Source: Hyposmocoma kahamanoa (taxonomy: Eukaryota > Arthropoda > Insecta > Lepidoptera > Cosmopterigidae). Taken from it: 64,000 bases of DNA. The stretch covers positions 1,020,216 through 1,084,215 of the forward strand of contig NW_020654878.1 in NCBI RefSeq assembly GCF_003589595.1, written 5' to 3'. The stretch's first letter is position 1, and each line of letters starts with the position of its first letter. Position numbers and translations under genes: made by a program. The notes beneath the pieces are model-generated. The model was given only the letters and a program-made list of their open reading frames with translations, ran no database searches and was not told the origin of the DNA. This document shows, piece after piece, positions 21,700 through 35,400 of this stretch.

Positions 21700-22290
21700 T
21701 TTTTCTATGAACACCTGCAAAGAATGCACATGATCTCCTCCCCGTCGTGCACTCACTGTAACTGCTCCAACCAATCCTTGCATCACATATTTTTCGATCG
21801 CCCACATTTTTCTATCGCTAGAATAATCCTCATCGATAACCTTTTTGAACTGTACAAAACCCTTGAAAACATCCCGCTTTCTTTACCAGATCTGAAAAAT
21901 CAAGAATGTTACCTAATTTTATATCATTTCGTAAGAAGCGCTTTCGAAGACATTTAATTTTGTAATTTGTGATAAAAAAACGTCAACGCCCACCACCACA
22001 AAAAATAATTGAATACGTATTTTTTATATTAACTTAACACAAAAAATTAAAAGGAGAAAAATATATGTATATATGTAGTGTATAGAGTTTTTTTTCAAAT
22101 GCGGTAGCACTCACTGGACACCTTCAACGCCTCCCAGTTGCTTCCAAAGCCAGGGCCTAGGACTCTTCATCGCCCACCCGGGGGCGGTAGGGACCACTGT
22201 GGGAAACTATGCTCTAAGCCAAAAGTCAGAATCCGATGAGAGGATCCCTTAAGACGATTCCTTTATTTATATCCATCCTTCAAGGAGGAT
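21700..22290 (+). pseudogene. LINE 3' end with Cys/His motif
   Basis: An open stretch at about 21715-21957 ends a reverse-transcriptase polyprotein: SPSCTHCNCSNQSLHHIFFD shows the C-x2-C...H..H-type zinc-knuckle arrangement common in the tail of I-like and related LINEs. A 3' UTR of about 330 bp follows. Nothing upstream resembles a catalytic RT, so the copy is 5' truncated. Confidence 0.65.
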
Positions 22291-24150
22291 CCCATGGAAA
22301 TGGAAAACACTTTTGAAAAAACTTCGAAAAATTTTCGAACTTTCGAAAAACTTATTCTACGAGTAAAAGACCTTTTTTCTTCAGACAATAAATTACAGTC
22401 AAGGAAAATATGGCAAAACAAATGTCATTTTCTTTACAAAAAAGAACTGGTTGAAGTTTTGAATCACTGCTTGTTTTGTCATTTTTCAGCACTAGTTTAT
22501 GTGAAGACACGAAGTTTTAAACAGGTACTGAATACTACGAGACAAAAATAACGTAATAATTACAAGATTCTCGATATCGCATATTGAAATCGATACTGTC
22601 ACTGAACGAAGAAGACAACTTATGGGAAATGGTCATTAGTTTTCACGGTGCGATATTACCAAAATAAAGAAATAAAACAATCTGATTACAGTAATATTAA
22701 TTTATTAAAGTAAAAACTTGCCTATCACTAAGATATTCCACGCCGAACAACATCGTAAATGGACAATACTCATAGAAATTAAGTCACTTTAAGCGTTGAT
22801 ACACAATCTATGTTCTTAAGTAATTTCTTACTATTTGGCGATGTTTATAAATAGATATTACCAAACAGAACAAAATAATAAAGGTAATAACCCACTTTTC
22901 AGGACGCACCAGTACCACGGCCTTACAGCAGTATCACACAGTCAACGGAATCAAAATAAATGTTGCGCGTGCTTATTATTAATTAAAGAGTTAATTTAAT
23001 AGCAGTCAAAAGTAATAATTTTTAAGAGAACAAAAGGCACTACGTATAAATGAGCTTTATGCAATTTACAACTCATTAAATTACAAATAGCATGCAATAA
23101 AAATCATGGCTGTGAATTTAGTGTAAACAATGAACTAGTATTTTTTTTAATTTGCGATGAACAAAATATTAGTGTACCAACGCTTTTTCACAAATTAAAT
23201 TGTGCGAAAAAACTACGTATTTACATAAAATCTGATATTTACAACACCAAACTGCTGTATAACGGTATAAAAATAAATTTTGGACCCCAAACTGTATCTT
23301 TACTGCACAAGATTCCATTTATTTTATACTGTTTACGTTGTTTTATATACTGTTAAGAGAGGCAGCAGAATTTCGGTTTCGACAACTGTTTTCGTTGTGG
23401 GCCAACAAACCCTATTTATTTGACAACATCACCACAATGCTTATATCAGTCAAGTGACGTACTTTAACCCCAATAAGTGTTAATGCAAGTACAGCTTGCT
23501 ATTATTGTGGAAAGTGCTTTAGTCGAAAGTTATGGGACCCCTGCTCAGCAGTGAGTACGTTGCATTGATACAGATAAAGTTATTAATAGGAATAAAGCGT
23601 TTCACAGACGGCGAAAACAACATTTGTAAACAGGAAACAGCATTAAGATTTGCCAGATCCGAGCACGATCGCAGTACACAGTTTTTAAACAATGACAACA
23701 CAACAATTGTTTTCACGTAGAAAATGTGCACTATCACACGGACATTTCATGGGTAACGAAATTTATTTTCCTAGTTTGGTTCTTGCAAGCTGTTGCTATT
23801 TGCAGTGGTGCTATTTGACGTTGAGTGGCGTTTGACCTTTATTGTTGACGTCGCCACAATCTAGCACGTCTATGAAAGGCTTTAAATAAAACCGAAAAAA
23901 TAGAAATTGAAATAGTACTACAAGTAATAACAACTACGTTAAAATCTATCTTAAGGAAGTTAAATGTTCAGTCAAATCAAAATTTTTATTAAAGTATTAA
24001 GATAATTTGTAATTGACTTTTAATATGCAACAAAGCAAGACATATCTACAATCCATTTATTATTAAGTAGGAAAAATACTAAAAATAAAAATTATGCTCC
24101 TTTTTCATGTGGATGCCGAAAATTTTAAAATTAGTACATATCGCGACAAG
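22291..24150. other. AT-rich sequence without recognisable gene
   Basis: Short frames (for example 22294-22551) are Lys/Phe-rich products of AT-rich sequence and show no domain. No tandem repeats or RNA genes were recognised. Confidence 0.4.
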
Positions 24151-24260
24151 TTGAACAAAATGGCGGCCGTCCGCGCAGATCTACAGGTTTTCAGCGGAGA
24201 CGGGAAGCGCAGACCGATTGTGGCGCAGGCGTCGCTACGTCGCTATAGTTAAGACTTCAG
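24151..24260 (+). promoter_or_regulatory. CpG-rich patch with short ORF, candidate promoter/first exon
   Basis: An AAAATGGCGGCC start with good context (ATG at 24160) opens a 30-codon frame reading MAAVRADLQVFSGDGKRRP and stopping near 24252. A possible donor CTACAG|GTTTTC lies within it. The patch is CpG-rich and surrounded by AT-rich DNA. It may be the 5' end of an unknown transcript. No partner exon was found. Confidence 0.25.
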
Positions 24261-25109
24261 TTGAGACCGTAAAATCGACTTCCGCGCATTATTCAACTTA
24301 CGTGTTGCGATCTGTACAAACTTTGTCAGCTATAGCTTTATAAAATTTTATAAAACTTATATGAAAACCGCGCCACGCTCAGTGGGTGTAGCTCTTTAAA
24401 ACTTTCGACATCTAGTCACAGCGCATAATCTATAAAACATTCGAAGTATTCAATAAATTTCTTGTTTGGCGAAATAATTTAGTTACAAACTAACACTTGA
24501 GTACAATGTTTATTAATTGTTTTTCTATTGCAAAAAATCAATCATCATTCAATTTTGTTCTGAAATGCCGCAAAAAATACATCAAGTAGCAGCTACAATT
24601 TGCTGAGAACAGTCAATACGATGTGTTGTACTTTTGTTTCCAAATGATAATACGAAGTTGCATCAAAAAGGCTCTCGTTATTCCCAGCGACATTAATATT
24701 TCAACAGGCACCATTATACAATAGTCAACGTTTGCATGGTAATAGACACATCAAAGGGACGCGACATCGCAACGCCAAATATTTGTTTAGTGGGTTGTAG
24801 AAGAGTAGGACATCCGTGTTGATGTTGTAGACATGCAGACCCAGCCACAGGAGTGAGAATTCATACGACCGCGTTAAGGCCCATTTGCACAGAGAGAAAT
24901 TATCGAAATATAAAAAAGTTTTTTCATATAACCATTCCCGGTTACCAAACTTCCACGTGCGCGACAATCGCCTTAAATATTGAACATCTTTGTAAATAGA
25001 ACAATATAATAGTAATTGGCGAACGCGAATGGCAAATCTCGTACCCAAAACGGATCAAACCGATTTGTAAGATACAAGTTTAATGAATCACACTGTTCCG
25101 TGTGAACCA
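24261..25109. other. no gene recognised
   Basis: A minus frame at 25048-24725 (107 codons) is the longest and contains no recognisable domain. It is probably chance. Confidence 0.35.
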
Positions 25110-25162
25110 AACATCATGATAGTAAAACATTGTGAGTCACAATGTTTTACTATCATGATGTT
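25110..25162. repeat. 53-bp perfect palindrome (26-bp arms, 1-nt loop)
   Basis: AACATCATGATAGTAAAACA... on the left is exactly reverse complemented on the right, centred on the G at 25136. Such a palindrome would form a stable cruciform or hairpin. Confidence 0.9.
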
Positions 25163-25177
25163 ATTTTTTTTTTAATG

Positions 25178-25555
25178 TTATTACTCCACTAGTCTGTTAT
25201 AATTATTAATAACAAAGAAATAGCGGGCGATAAACTCTCTCCAAGTAAATGGCCCTCGCATGAAGATATTACAGTACCAGAGATGGGCAAGCGGTTGGGT
25301 TGTAACCCGGCGCTATGTTAACGCTAGGTTTAACGGGTTAAGAACCATTAATGCCCGAAATCGAGGGCAAAAACTATTTACAACTAAATATTTGTAAATC
25401 GAGTATTTTGTTCAAATGTAATGATATTATTATTTCAAAATGTTTAATGCTTGCTTATATATTTTGCTTTTCAATTGAGTCGATTCGCTTGAAAATCGTA
25501 TTGAAACTATTCGATAGCGACAAAACCTCGTTATCGTATACATTTGAACCGATTT
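25178..25555. other. SINE-like end fragment and AT-rich sequence
   Basis: 25178-25220 matches the end of the inverted-repeat SINE element at 7888 (ACTCCACTAGTCTGTTATAA, TATTAATAACAAAGA). The rest has no recognised feature. Confidence 0.45.
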
Positions 25556-25785
25556 TTAACCGACTTCAAAAAGTCCTCCTTTTTGAAGTCAATTGTTGTC
25601 AATTCAACTGTATTTCTTTTGTATGTTACTCGATAACTCCGATAATTTGTGAAAGGATTCTGACGATTATTTCTTGTTAGTTACCTTGGTAGTGGTTCCA
25701 TTTAAATTTGAAAAAAATATTCCACCTCCAACGGTTTCGCGCACTTTCCGGTAACCGATTTCAATAAAATTTTGAAAATAGACGC
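25556..25785 (+). repeat. dispersed repeat family C, copy
   Basis: Begins TAACCGACTTCAAAAAGTCC and includes TTACTCGATAACTCCGATAA and GGTTCCATTTAAATTTGAAA, the conserved landmarks of this family. Confidence 0.7.
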
Positions 25786-26314
25786 ACTTGGTACTTGGCG
25801 TAACGGGCTGGTAGCCACAACTCGACGTCAAGGCGCCTATTTTGCGTGTGAAAATAGACGTAATTCTACGAACTTTGAGGTCGGTTTTTTAATACTCTGT
25901 TTTGAGATTATCATAAAAATCGAATCGTAATGCGTATCCTTAGTAGGAAACGAGAGTTTACAGGATTGCAAGGCGTGTGGAGTGCCTCTCGTTTGTCTAA
26001 AAAAAGATTTTTTAAATCGAAATTTGTAATAAGTACGAAATTATACTATATTCCTTATTATTTTAAGCGTATACGTTTTCGCCCACAATTTTGGACAGAA
26101 ATGGGTTACAACCGTCGCTTTGGGTAAAAACCCTGTTGGGTTGATAGGGTTCTAACCCGCTGCCCATGTCTGCATATACCGTTCCGAACGCGAAGTGTGT
26201 TTAAATCCATTATCGTGCGATCCTGTTGCAAGGGCCTGAAGTGCATGTTGAGTAGTGGTTCCTGCGAAGGCCGCGCTGTTCTGCGATGTGACCCCGGCCG
26301 GGCGCCGGCGCCGC
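25786..26314. other. downstream of the hnRNP F/H stop codon; probable 3' UTR
   Basis: The 3' UTR of the minus-strand gene must lie here. I see no clear AATAAA on the minus strand, so the polyadenylation site cannot be placed. Repeat-like sequence begins before 26150. Confidence 0.4.
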
Positions 26315-26428
26315 TCAGTAGTTGCGGAAGCTGCGGTTGGGCTTGAAGCCGGCGGAGCCGCCCGGCGACGAGTTCAGGAACAGCTCGATGTAGCGGTGGT
26401 CCATGTTATTCTTGTCGCGCCGCATCGC
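26315..26428 (-). CDS. glo: hnRNP F/H exon 8 (end of qRRM3, stop codon)
   Basis: Residues 320-356 then TGA at 26317-26315. [20 protein letters not shown] closes qRRM3. The tail is [19 protein letters not shown]-rich. Acceptor TGTTGCAG. Confidence 0.95.
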   Translation of the reverse strand, partial: AMRRDKNNMDHRYIELFLNSSPGGSAGFKPNRSFRNY

Positions 26429-29400
26429 CTGCAACATTGCATTTTACGCTTTCACAGTACACAGCCCACTCTTGGGCACAGGCCTCCGTACACAGAACAG
26501 CCCTACCGCCTACCACAGAGGCCCAATGCAAGTAGGAGACTCGATATTTTTCTGAAGTTTTAAATACGTTTTTTCGGTTACATGATTTACAGAATTTTGT
26601 TTCTCCGAAAACCTTTAGATTTTATTTAATAGATTTTGTTTCATTTGTCCGAAAACACGATACGGTTTTTTTCATTTCACTATATTGACAAGTTATTCTT
26701 TTCACGATTTTTATTTCCCCAACAAACCGTTTGACCAACGTATCTAATTGAATATTTTTATTTTGTAAAAAAAACGATATCCATGACACATTTTTGTTAT
26801 ATTATTTCTTATTATAGGTACTAAAAGTATTAGAACGTGTCGCACAATACAACTCGTCAAATTAAAGCACCTCGCATCTTTAGAAAATATGGAAAACGCG
26901 ATGCAAGTTAATTTGATCGAGTTGTAGTCACTCGCTTCGCTCGTTTGGATCGTGCTGCTTTTTCATATAATAACCTAACCTAAACCTACTGGCGGGGGTC
27001 GTACCGTCTAGGTAATGCAAACACACAAAAAACAGGCTCTGGTACTCTCCTCGATTCAGTTATAAGTTATTTATTGAATACTCAAGACCATTGTTTTAAA
27101 TTACAGTTCAAATGACAGCAAAAACATAGCACAATGGTATGACGAAAATTACGTAAGTGGACTTGCTGTGCACCAGCAAGGTACAATCCAGAATTTTGGA
27201 GCTGTATGGTAAAATTGTATGGTGGTGCAATTTTATCTAAATCTAGTAATTATGTCGAAACGAATTTTCAGCAACCTAGATTATATGGAAAACAGACAAC
27301 AAACATAATTAGACCAAATAAACTTCTGCCCAAAGAATACGCATGTGTAATAATTATTCTAACAATAGGTTTTCGGACAAACGATACTTCTGCTGTAAGA
27401 CATTTCTGTGTTGCAAATTTATATCAAAACTGTCATCACCCTAATGAAAAAAAGTCGAACCGTTTTCGAACTAATGAAATTCGGAAAAAAAAAATTCGAG
27501 TTTGTGATAGGTTACCCGTTTTTTCATTTAGTTTGAAACAAATAACTCTCGCAGTTGCTTGTTAGGTACAGTCTCTTTTTTAAGACGGAGTAAAATGACA
27601 TTTGTAGGGTTGCCAGTTTTCATTACATTTCAAATAGGTATGTAGTCGTTGTCGATAGTTTTATCGATAGATTGTGAAAGATAAAATTTTGCCAAAAATG
27701 TCTAAATAGTGAATGTTACGACAAAGACGTTCTAATTATGAGTCATTGCGATAATGCCTTCATCCTTATTTTGACAGTTGGCCTACTAGTATCGAGATCT
27801 TGTTGATATTATTTGTTTGAGGTGCAAGACAAACCTAAGGTACGAATCCCTAGGATTGTTAAGATCCGTCAAGAAACAGGTGCTACAAGTGAGTGACTAT
27901 AATAAGAGAAGGATACATACTCTCATGGCGTCCTCGTGGCACTCAAACTCCACATCGGCCTCGCCCGACGGCCGTCCGCTGTTGTCGTACAGGATGTTGA
28001 TGTTCACCGGCCGGATCGGCTTGAAGAACTGCAAAAAAATCACCGTCGTTTCATTGAAATTAATACGATCCATTCACCCAAAGCGATTAATTTCATATAC
28101 TATGTTACTTAAAACTAATTAATCCTTACAGGGCGCGTTCCCATTATGCCGTGACGACAAATAGCCGTTTAGTTTAAAGTGTCATAGCTTGTATATTTAA
28201 ATGAAGTTGTTCACACACAGAACAACACGATTAACTGTCGGTGACGACTTTTTTTGACGTTAGGGCGCGTTCTCATTATGTCGTAACGTTTTGTTTATCG
28301 TTGGACAACTATCGCGTCTAGCCTGTTCCCATATCACGACTATCTGTCGTGACTGTGTCCTGGACGATTATTTTTCTTTTTGTTATTCTTCGTTTGCATC
28401 CCATTCAGCCTTTTTAAAAAGCAATACATTGTTATAATTTCATCTTCATCCATTTCACACGGGGGCGAACACACGCTACTGCCTTCCAAAAGAACACAGC
28501 GACTGCAGTGCATCAAACGACTCTGTCGTGCAAACGACAAGGTGGCTGCCGCGAAACGATAAATTGTCGTCACGATCTAGTGAGAACAGCTATAGTCGCG
28601 ATAGTCGTTCAACAACAAAATAATTAATTGACCATTTCGATCCATATCATAATTTTTTGCACATTTGTTCGGTACGATTCCCAGGTGAGGCAAGCAACTT
28701 TTTAAAAATCAATGAATGAGAGCAATGTTACTTACTTTTAAAAATAAAATATTGTCGATATGAATCATAATAGACTTTCTATAATATTTAAATTACTTTC
28801 CATCGCATACCCATGAGACATCCTGTTTATATCATAATGCTCGACGCTAAAATGTTAGAATGCCGTACGATCATAAGTCTTGTACGATGTCAGAGTTGAG
28901 GAATTTTTGTGCTGTACGACTTCCTTGATAATTTAAGATAATACGACGGACTCTTGGCTACTTCTTCTGATTTTATCTATAAAAGTCGAAAGTATTTTCA
29001 AAAAACGCCCATCTTTCGCCTTGGTGTAACGTGATTACTTACATAGGCGATGTCCTGCGGCGAGGCCTTGAAGGGCAGCCCTCGCATGTGCACGGAATGG
29101 CATGAGCCGCCGCCACCGCCGCCACCGCCACCGCCGCGAGAACGGAACCCACCACGGCCGCCGCCGTATCCGCTGCTGCCTGCAACCACGCGTTAACATT
29201 TCATTATTGTGCATGGGAATCATCGCCTTAAGCTGACGTAGTAATGATCATTTTGCTTAATCGAAAGCTTTTTATTAGTTAAGTTGAAAACTAGGATTAA
29301 ATTATATAAATAAAACTGGGTCCCCGCGGCAAAGTGCCCAAGATGCTAGCAGTGTTCCTCTTTTGTATGACTGTGCTAATGCGTTGGGCAAGGTAGCTGC

Positions 29401-32400
29401 CGGCGCTTGGGTTTCCCAGACAGTCTATTAATTTTTTCGATAAAATTTTGTACAGATGGAGGGCACCGGGACCGCACGGGCCAAGGGCTTCGACTTCAAA
29501 GGCTGTTTACAGGTGATCAGGGCCAAGGTCCTGCTACTTATTCATCTTTATTCTTTCCGCCAGCTCAGCTGCGGAGCCAGCCCTCTTGCTGGTGTGCTGG
29601 AGATAAGATGGGGCAGGTGTGTCGGCACACGTGGCGTCCCACAAAAGTGCCCGGCCCATAATCCAAGGGGTGAGAGTCATTTTGCTTTGTTTTGTAGTTG
29701 TACGTAAATACAATGAAAAAGATTTAATGATCCTTTAAATGAATTTATTAAAAATAAGTATATACATTTTCAATGATATACTCTACGTACGGGCGTATAA
29801 TTTTATTTTTAAATAATTCATTTAATATCAAGTTCTTACGTTTTCACGACACTGTGACCCGTTTCTTGCAATATTCATTTGCATGCAATTCGAATATTAC
29901 ACATTGCAATACCCCAACAGGGTTAATACACAATTTTACAGTTATTGTTATTATTACTTTAGTACAAATTACATATTTTAGCAATAATAAATAAACTACA
30001 GGCTTGAGTTAAGAAATTGTTTATTCATGGCATAATACTTATCTACGAAAATCGTGGAAAAATATCTATTTTTTATAAAAATGTTTTATTCGTTCATTTT
30101 AAAGGGCGTAGTACAGGGGCAGATGTTTCCTTTTCGGCTTGTTAGGGCCTGTGCTAGGAAACATCGCTCTTCTATAATATTAATAGTAATCTTGCTCTTA
30201 TATTATTTTTAGATGTTTAAACAGACTACCTTAATAACTACTATAACTGGTGTTACAATACAAATTTCACTAATTACATTAACTTTTAACTTTTCAGACT
30301 AAAAATAGATTAAAGTGTTAGTGTGTGTGAATTCTACGATGTGTATATGTGTCTGTAAGTGTGTAATGTGTGAATGTGTACATGTGTGTCATCCATTCAT
30401 AAGAACAATATCCGAAATGATACATTGTCATACCATATTAAATAGTATCATTTAATATGGCATGCTACTTTGGAATGCAAGAATAATAGCCTCATAGCTA
30501 TTGCCGCAAGATGGCAGCCAGCATAATGAATGAATTCGCAATTTTTTTTGCTGATATCATATGATGATGAATCCCACAAAGGAAAATGCTACTGCCCTGT
30601 AATTCAGTTCTTCTTTTTCTACGACATCATGACGGGAACGAATTTGTGTAAATACCGTAAAGAAGTTTACAATACTTTACAATCGATAAAATGATGTACA
30701 ATAATTTCCTCATTTGTATAATCGATTATACAATTTGCTGTGGTTTGATTTTTAATCAAGTTCATTTACCGACATTATCGATAGCTAAAACAGAAACGAT
30801 ATCAATGACCAGCCAATATGTACTCTATTGCATGTTAATTGCAACGCATTAAAACGAAATTTTCTTGAAAACCGCTCTCGACTCTAAATTGAAGATCAGC
30901 AAACGAGGGAAGACCGAAATCGAGCTAAAAACCAGTCTAAACACCTAGAGTAAGAATTTACCCCAGTATATTGAAGAGAGGTTGTTTAAACAACCAATAA
31001 AAATGGGTTATTCAGGCATCTCCTATGAACGCAACCATAATGGCTTTTCAAAGACAAGACTTCTCGCTGCTTTGAATGTTGGCGACTCACTCGTTAATAA
31101 AGAAATCTATCAACACGTTGTCACCGAGCCCTCATAGTCGCTTTTTTGTAAAAGCGCGGAGGAAGATTGCTTCTCAAAATAAATGTCAAAGATTCGAATA
31201 TCTGCCGTGTCATGTATATTTTTGTAAATATTTAGTAGCCAATATCCCTGAATAACGGCGATGAAGCCTGCATGTTGAAGAAGATTTAGAACTCTTTACG
31301 AAAGTGTAAATTCAAGAATTCGCATGTCCGAGTGTAACGGACCTAATTCAAGTAGCAATAGAGGTCTTGATGAAAGAGCTCGTGCAGGGAAGTGCTGCCA
31401 CCTTACCTATTTCTGCCGCCAATAAGTAACGTGAGCATTACTGCGTTCCGGTTTCGAAGGGTAAGAATGCTGGTGAAATTACAGGCATATGGGACTTGTC
31501 AACTTATGTCTCAAGGTGTCGGGTGCTGTGGCCCCTCAGATCTTTGTGATTTAAAGCTCTGAGTGGTATTGCAACTGTTATTGACAGGCGTGTAGCTTAC
31601 CATCAGCCGCACGATCTGTTAGTCCCGTCACTTAATATTACACGTATGATCACTTGTGGTTTTAAAATAACAAGGTTACAAATTTCATAGCTCTTGTCAC
31701 ACGACACTAACGTCTACGACATCAGTCTGTGATTTGTCATAAAGAAGCTGCAAATCTATAAAATACTGTAGCCACAATAAATGTTAGCAACTGTTTGCAA
31801 AAGACACGGAAAAACACGAAAAAAATATTTTTTTGTTGTTTGTGCGCGTAAATAACTATTTTTATATTTTTCTAGTGTTTTAAATTAAATATTTCTTAAT
31901 TATTATTCATCGAAGAAACAACTTAATAAAGCACCTATAACTTGTTTAATAATGTTATTCAATAAGCTTCCCAGATCTATCCGCTATAAATAAACCATCA
32001 GGCGCGCGACTTCTTCCTCCGGTCACTTAGTTATTTATAAAAAAATGCTCTCATAGTTCAATTTATGTATTTTTTTATTATTTTATTTATATATTTAGTA
32101 GTATCTTTTCTTCATTTGTGTATGCGTATTCTGTTGCGCCCTCAATTTTATCTTACAGTTTCTCCTGTGAACCGAAGTTTGCTTGGAAGAGATTGCAATG
32201 AGACTGTCAGTGGTGCATGTCATTTTTATTTTAATAATACTATTATATATTTGTCCATATGCAATATAGTAGTTTATGTGACTGTTACATAATGAAAGGC
32301 GTTAAAGTTCGAGTGTAGGTTTTTTTTTAATAAAAATATCATACGAGTGTTTTAATGCCTAATTATGTACAGTTACATACATTGCTTTATCTAAGCTCTC

Positions 32401-35400
32401 TGTGATGTGTTTAGGAACCGCAAGTTACGAAATGGCGGCAAATAAAAACTTTTCGCACACATGTCACACAACCGTAGTTTTTATTTAATACAAACTAGAG
32501 TCGGCCCCAACTATCTTAACGTTCGATATCAAGTAACGTGTGAAATTTACAAAATTGTTTGCTATTGAAATTTCATTTCGAATAAAACTTAATCTCGACT
32601 GATATTAGAATTGAGGTCGAATCAAATTGTTTTGTTTTTCAGAGATGTTCGAAATTTGAATGTATTCGATGTTATTATGAAACAAATTTTTTTTAATTTA
32701 TTAAGGCTTTGGCAAAGCCATCAGCCTAAACATGAAGTTTAAATATGTTTCTGTAAATATGGCCGCCACAAAGAGGATAGGCAATTTGAGGCGGCGTGCT
32801 TGGATTGACTCGGGATTCCTTAAAACGGGCCGATACGGGTATTTTATTTCGAGATTCGTATAATTTCGCGTTTTAATCTTCGATTAAGGCACAATAGCAC
32901 TATCCTATTCCACTTTAAACTAGATTTCACAAAATAATTGAAAGTCAAAATAAAAACGACACTTCCCTCCAAAAGGTCCAGAGCGAATCACCTTATGAAG
33001 CAATAACATTTTCACAGATAAGAAATTTGTTCTAACAAAACAGTTTATCTTCACGCTGGTCGTAATTTGCGGTTTTTGAACACATCACAGAGGGTTTATG
33101 ATATCGTCGCCTTACTTTCTCAAACTCGTATCTTAAAGCACAAAGATACTGAAATGCAAAAGATGGCCTGTATATACAAATGTTGCAGGCTGTTTTCACA
33201 TCATATTTCCTCCATATTTAAACCTATTCTTAAAATAATGCATCTAAACTAACACTATTGATAAGAAATTAAAAACAAATAGAAAGTTTTGCACTCTCCT
33301 GAATAATCACTTATAAGATACGAGTTTGTGAAAATAAGGCATCGATATGTGTGTAGATAAAAGAATGTTTATATTGTATTGAATCTAAAAGTGCTTCTTA
33401 AACTTACCGTATCCACCGCGCCCTCTCGCACCAAAACGTCCTCCCGGGAACCGATCGCCGCGGTCGTACGGTGTGGGTCGGTAGCCCCGAGATGATCGGA
33501 AGCCATCCTCCATCCTGGCGCTGTACGATCGGACCTCGTCAGCCGAGCTTAGGAACACCTCTATGTACCTGCGGTGAAGAAACAAATAAATTGGTATGGT
33601 TGGCACGTTTGGCGCGTTTCGTGATGCTGTCTCTTCCAAATATGTGAACGCATATTGCATCGATTTCTTAAGTTTTTGCGATCGCGAAACTTTGGAAATA
33701 ATAACATTTTTTGGGATCTAAATCAAAAGCAGCAGCAGAGCTCCTTGTGAGCTGCCACCTTACCTATTTCCGCTTCCAAGCGGTAATGAGAGCATTCCGG
33801 TTGTGAACGGTAAGGGTGCTGGTGAAATTGTAGGCACATAGGACTTGTCAACTTATGACTCATGGTGACGGACGCAGTGGCAGTGCCCTTAACATTTTTT
33901 TCTGTGTGGCACTGCAACTGTTATGGACAGGCGTGTCGCCTACCACCAGGCACACGACTTGTTCGTCCCGTCACTTGAATATCACAATTTTTTTCCGAAC
34001 AAACCAATGTTTCAGGCTCTTCGGAACTGTAAAGAACCCGAAACGTTGGTTTGTTTGAAAAAAACAAATATACGCGATTTAAATCCGAAAAAATATCTCA
34101 TTTCCAATAACATTGTATTATTTGAATGTATGACTCTATATTTGAACAGTTGTTGCTAAAAAAGGTTTCGCTAAATCGATGAATTAAATACCGCGAACAG
34201 AAGACTTCAACAGTTGATGAAGGACGCTTGTCCAGTGTCAATATTAAAATTGGAACAGACAGCATTGAAATGTAGTTCAAATAGTGAAGTACAAAATCTA
34301 ACTTTGCAATGGTCCATTCCTAATTCGCCGTCTTGCAACTTTGCCAAACACCTTTTCCGTCGTATTTACCTTCCGCCATTGCTTTGTTCTAGGAGTTCGG
34401 CAAAATTGGAACCGGGCGAAAGAGGACTGAACCTAGAATGTGTTTTGAAACAGGAATTATACATCTGTAATGAAATGTTATCCTATAGGATACCACAAGG
34501 CACTAAATTAACGCCCGCGCCGTCTTGGTCTTCGTCCCGCACCCGCCCCGCCGCCCGCGCCCACTCCGCTGCGCCCACCTTCGCACTCAAAAATCTCTGC
34601 ACTCCCATGCTGCTCAAATTTGACATGTTAATGGTTTGACTAAACCACCAGTTCATAGTCCTTTGAAGAGACCAATGGAAGCGATCGACAGAGTGCTAGC
34701 GGGAAAAACAGTACTATCATAATTATATAATTTATCGATCAGTACAACTAATAGATGTAAATTATAACGAAAACTAATTTTTTAAATCACGAAATAGAAA
34801 ATTGTTTTAAGTTATGTAGTCACTTCGTCGTAATAATATGACAGAGTGACATAAAAGCTATTATAATACATAAAGAAAAATCATACCCACTATATAAAAA
34901 GGAATTATGAAATTACATACTATAAGATCATAATAATTTTAAATGTTGCTAAGAAAATTACAATAAACATGGACCAAAGTGTATCAATACTAAGTAGGTC
35001 CTTATTAATTAGTAAGTATACATCTGAGTTGCACATAATTATAAGAAGTAAGTAACTGTAAAGTTTTAAATGCCGTAACACTTAATCAAAAATCTACATA
35101 CCTAATACATTGAAACTACGTGTGATAGAAAAATCTGAATATTTTTAAAATTTTAGTGTCCATTTGAACTGGCAGTTTCCATCATTTTTAACACCAATAA
35201 CATACCAAAGAAGAAACAGCATGTAACAATGCAGTTTTAACCAATTCATTTCTGCAATAAAGTTAAATACATCCCAAAAATGTAACTAATTTTACCCCTC
35301 CCGAATGCTGACGGTCTATTTAGTTTATCGAAGGAAATTACCCAAATTCAATATCAATGAAATATCACCAAAGGATTCTGGAACATTCTGGAAATTTCTC

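Larger units (their letters stand above)
29180..33407 (-). other. hnRNP F/H intron 5
   Basis: Holds a retroelement remnant (29297-29677), a GT-rich stretch (30317-30390), a family A copy (31351-31640) and one arm of the long inverted repeat (32744-32989). The rest (29700-31350 and 31650-32740) is AT-rich with no recognised gene. Confidence 0.8.

Noticed and set aside
24725..25048. 107-codon minus-strand frame
   Set aside because: No domain or motif and no supporting signals. Probably chance.
26255..26563. 102-codon plus-strand frame over the last hnRNP F/H exon
   Set aside because: Antisense shadow of the GC-rich coding exon 26428-26315.
27206..27565. 119-codon plus-strand open frame in intron 7 of the hnRNP F/H gene
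   Set aside because: No recognisable domain, no splice or poly(A) context, and composition typical of AT-rich intron. Not called as a gene.
28340..28573. Overlapping open frames on both strands in intron 6
   Set aside because: They lie inside an inverted-repeat element; no protein similarity recognised.
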